Below, one piece after another: positions 57,486-64,000 of a stretch of 64,000 bases of DNA. Position 1 is the stretch's first letter; every line of letters starts with the position of its first letter. The notes under the pieces are model-generated. The model was not told where the DNA came from, ran no database searches, and worked only from the letters and a program-made list of their open reading frames with translations. The stretch comes from Cycas panzhihuaensis (lineage: Eukaryota > Cycadophyta): contig CM041465.1 of assembly GCA_023213395.1 (NCBI GenBank), positions 238,521,741 to 238,585,740 on the forward strand. The letters run 5' to 3'. Position numbers and translations under genes: made by a program.

Positions 57486-57891
57486 ATTTTTGTTATACCA
57501 ATTCATCTCTATATATATTTCCCACATGTTGTTAACTTAACACTCATTAATCTACCTGAATTAGCAAAAGTGGCTATAGAAGGACAACTAGATAACATTA
57601 TGGTAGACATTGAGAATATAGTTTACAATTATGTGGAACAACTAAATAGTCTTATACTAGAAATATCTCATTCAAGCCAAGATATAATAATATCTAATGC
57701 CATAAGATTGGCATAAGAAGTTGATGGCATAGGTGAGAGGACATTTGGGGTGTTGAGAAAGATTAATCTAATGGATAAGGGGATAAATACATAAGATGTT
57801 CTCAAGGGATTTATGCTTGTACTATCCTCTAAAGGCATGAGCATCTTAACTAAATTACAACTCATAACCACATCTATAATAGAAAAATAAT
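57486..57891 (+). pseudogene. Unidentified ORF remnant in element F
   Basis: One frame can be read for about 135 codons with three stops. Pieces are NLPELAKVAIEGQLDNIM, EQLNSLILEISHSSQ, EVDGIGERTFGVLRKINLM and DVLKGFMLVLSSKGMSILTK. The codon use looks less AT-biased by chance than elsewhere, and the text suggests a mostly helical protein. I do not recognise the family. It could be a gag too diverged to see, or a captured host fragment. Confidence 0.35.
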
Positions 57892-58084
57892 GAGAATAAA
57901 ATAGAGACAAAATGGTATCCTACAATGTGATGAAGTGAAACCCTAAAAAAATTAATGTTAATCTTATTTTTTTATCTATGTTTTAAATAGATGTATATTA
58001 TTTTTTAATTTTTAGTAGACTTCAATTTTTATTAAAAGGGGTGTATTTTTTTGCAAACGCAAAAATATTATTAGTTAGATTTGA

Positions 58085-58400
58085 TAATATTTTGGGTCCA
58101 CCCAACCCCTTAATTCATTAGCTCCTGATCACATTATAACACTCATACGACCTTTCGCTTACTAGTGAAAGGAGCTAAGCCCCCATTTTTTAGCTTTTCA
58201 TAGAGTCACTTTCAATGTTTTGACGATAACTTTAATATACAAAGTCTATTTTTAGTCTCATTAGTTAATTTGGATTTGTAATTAAGAGAGATTTTATTTG
58301 GTAGGTCACTTGATACTATTTGGAGCTAATTTAATATAGAAAGTTTAGTTCAAAGACAAAAATTTTCTTCAAAGATTTATGTTTCTTCATTTTTAAAGTT
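58085..58400 (+). other. C/E leader-like module in element F
   Basis: It contains GCTCCTGATCAC, GAAAGGAGCTAAGCCCC, CGATAACTTTAA and TTTGGAGCTAATTTAA in the same order as the matching pieces of E's leader (about 43220-43505) and C's leader. No coding content. Confidence 0.5.
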
Positions 58401-58971
58401 TTTTTAGGCATATACATGAATTTTTAAAGGTTCCATGATATTTGATGATATGATGTGCCCAAATGGGGGGGTTAACATGTACTAAGGTCTCATTTTTTCC
58501 TCTATAGAACTTAGTTTATATTAAACTTTATTATATGAGAGAGTTATTTATGTTATACTTGAGTCACATCTATTTTTTAAGTCATTTATTAACATTTATT
58601 ATTGGATTTTTTTATCCCATGATGGCATGATATAAGTCCAAAGAGTATGTTTTTAGCTTATAAAGGTAATTTAAGGCCATAGAGATATTTGAAAATAGTT
58701 TACATTATCCTATTTAAGGAAGAGGTGAGACCTCTTTATAGCTACTCTTACTAGCACTTATTGAACTATGTACACAAAGGAACATCCTAGTTAACTAGAA
58801 ATCATAGTGGCTAGTTAACCATGTGGTCTAGTGGATGGTGTTCCCTTCATATCAACATTAGTAGTTGATTATATTATTGTAGTAGCTTATGATTCAACAT
58901 TCATTTGAAGACTTGATGCTTATCATTTGATATGATATTTCATTATGTAATTGACAATTATAGAGGGGAAA

Positions 58972-59319
58972 TGTTGGGTGTAATACCTAATTATGTGATT
59001 ACTCTCATGTACACTCTTTCTACATTTATGTGTATTTTATATTTGAGATTTCGAGCCATATAGAGATGTGTACCACCTTTAAGGTTGACTACTAGGATTC
59101 TCTCATTGATGGTGAGCTTATACTATAAGAATGCACATTATCATTCATTCTAATTTGAGTTTTGGCTATTTCTCCATATCTTGTATTCATTTGTACATAC
59201 TTCATCTTCTTTGTGCTTCATTGCTGCATCATTAAATCACCATCTTAGTTTATCTATTGCATGCATAGCACATTATTTTTCTAACATGGTATAGAGATTT
59301 TCATACTTATTTTCTAACA
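58972..59319 (+). repeat. 3' LTR of element F
   Basis: 348 bp, from TGTTGGGTGTAATACC to ATTTTCTAACA. Same length as the 5' LTR, differing by substitutions only as far as I can see. Confidence 0.88.
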
Positions 59320-62300
59320 TATATGAGGTATATCTAAACTTTATTTTTGTGTTTTTTATTATATTTAAGTTTATTCTAGATTTTCTTTTTTTTTTATAAG
59401 TTGATCTGGTAAGTAAAAATGTCACTAGATTTTTATTAAAAATATATTTTCATACTAGTTGCATATTTGACTAACTTTATTTTAAGATTACTTGGTAACA
59501 TAGCATGGTGAATTTAAAAAAAAAAAGAATATATAAAAATTGTAGTTTACACAGACTATTAAGTACCTCCTCTGATCCCCCAAAAATGCCTCTTTTTAAT
59601 ATTTAAAAGCAATAAGAACAAGAGGAAAAGAAGTTTCCTTTAATTTCATAACTATATTTCTAAAGTAAATAGGGTAAAATTATTTTGTTTGCTTGTTGTT
59701 AAGCATGGTTTTCTTGATCTACTTATACCCTTTCTCATAGAATTTGATTTTGGTAATAAAAGGACAAAGAAAAATAAAGTGAAATGAAAAGGAGGATAAA
59801 AGGAGCCCTTTTATTTTACATCTTGCATTGCATCTAATGTTTTGTTTTGGTAACTTGTATTTGATTTTTTAGAGGCTTAATGGGGGAGAGGGTCACACTT
59901 GTTATGAGTCCTCAACTCTATGGAGATATAGTTATTTTTCCTAGTTAGGGTGATTTATTATATGCATCTAATGAAAAGTGCATATTAGCTACATTTAGGT
60001 GTTTACTATTTTCTCCTTTAGTTTCTCTAGGAATTAGGGTCCATTCTAATGCCAAAAAAGGGGGATTAACATTTATCTACCTAGATTTCATTACTAGATA
60101 AGAGACCTAATATTATGCCTCTAGGTATATTGAGTCCTCCATATGTACATTTTGAATGGGTAGTTGAAGGGCGTTTGACTTCACCATGTGCTAATACATA
60201 GGGTGTTGTTAGTCGAGTGAATTTCATCTCTTTTATTAAGAGTAGTGTCGTCTTCTTCTTCACCTCTTAGGAGTTTGAGGCTCATTGGAATTAGATGCAA
60301 GTAATGTCATACCACTTTTGCATTCATGTAAGGGTTATTATTAGTATTGATAAGTCTCCATAGACTTATCCATGAGTGGATCTATTCTATGGTCTTGATT
60401 CATTTATGCCTCTTACTTTAGTTAGTCCTTCCCTCCATTCTCATAGATTAAGTCCATCATTCTAGGTTGTTTTATAAGTAGGATAAATTAGGATGGGTTA
60501 GTAGCCTAGGAGGTGATAGGTCCCTTAGGATAGATATGTAAACTATATAGGAGTGGTAAGTACTTATTCTTGATTGACCCCCTCATACTATGAGGGCTTT
60601 TGGTTGTAGTTTGGTCCTTATAAGGACACTAGCTTAGGAATTGATTAATATTATCTCAATTTCTTGCTAGTATTTCATTTAATTCTCTTTATTAGTTAAT
60701 GCATGACTACTTTGCATCTACCTACCTATACCATTTTATTTTGGTAAGTAGATTTTGCACTTTTTCTTTTCCTATTCTAGATCCCACTTAGTGTGTAACA
60801 CATATGCACATTGCCCTTAATCCCCAATTAGTCCAAACTAGTAGCTATCTACCCCATAATCATGCACATGACATGCATAAGTGCCCCACATATGTTTATA
60901 CCCTTCTTTGCTCAATTCCTCCCCACCCTAAGAACTTCTAGCAGAGTTGTGTTTTATGTGTCATCTCTCCCCACATGATTATGTTCATGACTCTCACCTC
61001 ACATATGTCATATTAGGTAGGATTACTATTTTGTCTAATTTTTTACTTAGTTATGTATAGTTCATTTGTAAAAGTAAGAGTGAAGAGTAAGGATTAGTAA
61101 GATAGTTTTGTAATGTGAGGTAGTTATTGATCTGATATTTTATCAAATATTTAAAATAGATTTTCTAATATATGATAGTTAATCCATTTAATTACTAATC
61201 TCCACTATATGCCTTATTATAATATATGTTATCAAATCAATTTTATGGTGCATTTTCAACTCTAATTATTGATTACTATACTAATTCTAATTGTTTTAAG
61301 GATTTATATATTTTATATGTAATTAAATATTATTTATTGATTGAGATATTTAGTCATTTAGGTACATTTATTAGTTAAAAGATAAATGTAGGTAGATTAA
61401 TATGCAAACACACATGTACACAAGCTGAAAGACGTTTAATTTTGTGATTGTTATAGATTGATCTACATGAAATCTAGAAAAGTCACATGTAAGTGGGTAG
61501 AGAGACCATGAAGATAAAGGGATACTCATAATAATATACCTCCTATTAACAATCTTGTTACTAAGGATTATTATTAAAGGGCCACTATGAAATAGATATC
61601 AATTTTGAGCAATATTAAAAAATGATTAAATCCCTATGTTAAAAGAGTATCTCTATTGAAATTTTAATGAAAATTCTCTAAAGTACATTATAGGAATACT
61701 AAAAAGTAATATGTGCAAGAATTAAAGCTGGGTAATCTCTGTTGAAAGATTGTCATAGTGACGAAATGTGGTTTTAAGAGCCATTATTAAAGTGATTACT
61801 CTTAGAAATCAATGGTGATAATTCTCCATTTAAAATACTAAAAATATATGGTGATGAAAAATCTCTACTCAAAGATAATGAATACATATATTAAAAGGTA
61901 TCATTAAAAAAAAAAAAAAACCTCTAAAGAAAGGCATTTATTAAATTATAAATATTTAATAAAATATTATAAATTATATTATAAAGTTTAACAATTATAT
62001 ATAAAAAAATTTGATATATTTTATAGCCTATGTAACATGTAACCTCATGAGCGATTTGCAGATGAAGAAATGTGGTCTAAATGATTAATCAAACATACTT
62101 AAACTAATGCACAGTCATCAAGATGCCATTTGATCAAAGAAATATCATTAAAATATGCCAATCTTTACATCAACACATAGAGGAGATCAATCCATAAGCT
62201 ATAACATAAAGAAATAACCATTCAAATGAATTTATACCATTATCCACATGCATGAGCCTGAAACAAAGTTTCCCAAGCTATGAAATGATGCATATAGTGA

Positions 62301-62738
62301 AGGTAATGCACAAAGACTAGCTAAGCATCCATAGAAAGAAATGTTAGATAGCAATTATATACAAAAGCTAAATGGATATAAGAAGAGTTTGTATAAATGC
62401 TAAATATAACCACAAATAGATTGAAGAAATATTCCTTGTGAGATGCCATCTTATAGTGGTCATAACACTAGAGGAACAAAGAGCAAATAGAGAAAAATCA
62501 CCATGTGAAAGAGATCAAACAAGCTCAAACTCAGATAAAGGAGGAAGATGATAATTTTTTCATGCCCAATGATAATTTATACCTTAAAATATTGAAATAT
62601 ATGACATTATTATATATGTAATATTTAATATAATATAGTGGACCTGCACAAAATCCCACTTACTAGAAATAATGAGAGATATAATATACACAATTATTTA
62701 TATAAATATCCTATTGGATGATGAAATAGATCAAGAGA
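59320..62738. other. Unassigned AT-rich region
   Basis: About 3.4 kb without a recognisable gene, LTR pair or conserved domain. On the plus strand near 59883-60090 a readable text GERVTLVMSPQLYGDIVIF then SNEKCILATFRCLLFS is broken by stops and not identified. Around 61560-61900 loosely repeated phrases (ATTATTAAAG, AAAATCTCTACT) suggest a degenerate repeat, too weak to define. Confidence 0.4.
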
Positions 62739-63119
62739 TATTATAGGTTATTTGTGAGGAGATTATTCATGTAAATATATACACACACCACTTGAGAACT
62801 TGAGAAAGGTCTATGACTTAGAGATATATTTATTTGATATCTATATAGGAGCTCTCAACTCTAACCTTCTCTTCTAGTTTTTCTACAAAGGGTTTTGTAC
62901 ATATAAATGTATTATCTCTCTTGTGGTGAATGGTTATTGCATATTTAATTAATTTATAGTTTATAATTCATATTATTACTTAATATGTTGATCTTATATA
63001 CATGATTTATATATATTTCTCATGATATAATTCATTTATTATACATATTTGATATGCTTTCACTACACAAAATAAGTGCATTATAATATGGTATCAAAGA
63101 TAAATTCTAAATTCTAATA
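62739..63119 (+). repeat. LTR-like sequence followed by primer-site-like bases
   Basis: A stretch from TATTATAGGTTATTTG to AAATTCTAATA is followed by TGGTATTAGACT (63120-63131). An earlier TGGTATCAAAGA (63089-63100) is also primer-site-like. The ending resembles that of element F. No partner LTR is in the window, so this may be the 5' LTR of an element running off the right edge. Confidence 0.45.
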
Positions 63120-63131
63120 TGGTATTAGACT

Positions 63132-63734
63132 AGGAGGGTTTCATCTTCATGGATAATTTCTTATATCTTTGTATTCTTCAATAAAAAGTTCACACTTCAC
63201 TTCATAGATTAGATGGCCACTTGGTGGGAGACACATACTCTTTAAATAACTAGGTTTCGCTCATAGGGTGATCCACAACTTAGAGTAGGTAATAGAGTAG
63301 GCTCATGAGTAGGTACAAATGTGAATGATAGATTAGTAGGACTAATAATATAGGGTAGTAATATAAGGGTATAATGATCTTTAGCTACGAAATATGGCAG
63401 TAGGTTTGACTTAACGATGGCACATAAATCAATATAATCTCTTTGATTTATTCTAATCACACAAGTGATCATTTCAATATAATTATTTAGTTTGGCTATA
63501 AATCATCATGCTTTAGGCATTTCTCCTTTACAAATCTATAGCTTCTCCTAAATTTAATGAATCTTCTTGGGTAGATTTAATGGCTAGTACCTATTCTCCA
63601 TGATATATGGATAAATCTTCTTTTTATATTAACACTTAATGTCACATAAATCTACCATCATATAATACATTCTTGCAACCTATATATACCCTTTATAATA
63701 ATAATGCCTTCATATTTTCCATAAAATAGGTAAT

Positions 63735-63788
<54 letters not shown>

Positions 63789-64000
63789 ATTATTTAAATT
63801 TTAATATGCCCTAATATTCTTATATCATGCCATAAATATTCATTAAAAACCCTTTATAAGCACTTTCTTTTATTTTCATTAAACGTACATCCACATGCCA
63901 TAAAAAAATATTATCAATGGTCAAACCATACATCGATATATTTGGAAACTTTTCATTTATATATGCCCTTTATTTCTTACTAATATAATATTTCATCATG
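63132..64000. other. AT-rich sequence, possibly interior of an LTR element
   Basis: No convincing gag frame. A plus-strand MATWWETHTL near 63212 is followed by stops at once. The region ends in AT-rich sequence. Confidence 0.35.
63738..63784. repeat. (TA)n microsatellite
   Basis: An uninterrupted run of about 23 TA units. Confidence 0.95.

Larger units (their letters stand above)
55971..59319 (+). mobile_element. Compact LTR element F, 3.35 kb, no recognisable pol
   Basis: Two LTRs of 348 bp (55971-56318 and 58972-59319), a decayed primer site and a purine tract AGAGGGGAAA (about 58961-58970) define the element. The flanks CATAT and TATAT match at four of five bases. The 2.65-kb interior has no gag, protease, integrase or reverse transcriptase that I can recognise. 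It does hold an unidentified frame remnant (57486-57891) and a part resembling the leaders of C and E. It is probably non-autonomous. Confidence 0.85.

Overview
The window looks like intergenic DNA from a large, repeat-rich, AT-rich plant nuclear genome. Nearly every recognisable feature is an LTR retrotransposon. Copia elements carry the plant initiator-Met primer site TGGTATCAGAGC or decayed forms of it, and there are two Ty3/Gypsy lineages. The copies are old and full of stop codons, and insertions sit inside insertions. That pattern fits slow-turnover genomes such as gymnosperms, but the species cannot be fixed from the sequence. I found no host protein gene, rRNA gene, convincing tRNA gene or CRISPR array.

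Layout, left half (1-27.6 kb). A plus-strand Gypsy pol remnant (Gy1, 26.46-27.29 kb) was entered by a minus-strand Gypsy element (Gy2: gag at 0.6-2.5 kb, 5' LTR from 2.65 kb to 26.46 kb). That LTR was entered by a solo LTR of Copia family A (A1, 3487-4090) and by a complete Copia element B (5486-25771, 5-bp target duplication AATGA). B was entered by a complete family-A element (A2, 10085-15372) and by a minus-strand Copia element C (16884-24794). C is the best preserved: its integrase/reverse-transcriptase frame is still 490 codons long. The host reading frame of B can be followed across both insertions.

Middle (27.6-54.7 kb). Two further minus-strand family-A bodies lie in a row (A3 and A4). 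A3's left LTR is split by Copia element D (27911-35427) and an unassigned AT-rich block dotted with AGATCT. Between A3 and A4 lies E (42.06-47.4 kb), which carries only gag, in two tandem gag-LTR units. A4's right LTR is split by a 2.6-kb GC-richer solo LTR of the Gy2 family (52086-54679). The outer ends of A3+A4 share CTTAG and the ends of A3 alone share AGCAT, so a dimeric LTR-body-LTR-body-LTR element is one of two readings.

Right part (54.7-64 kb). A compact 3.35-kb LTR element F (55971-59319) has two 348-bp LTRs and no recognisable gag or pol, but carries an unidentified open-frame remnant. A further LTR-like stretch (about 62.74-63.12 kb) follows. The rest is AT-rich sequence in which I recognise nothing.

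The point most worth following up is that the leader of autonomous element C, the leader of gag-only element E and the 3' internal part of F share one non-coding module although their LTRs differ. This suggests non-autonomous elements that keep a packaging or replication signal recognised by C-like helpers.
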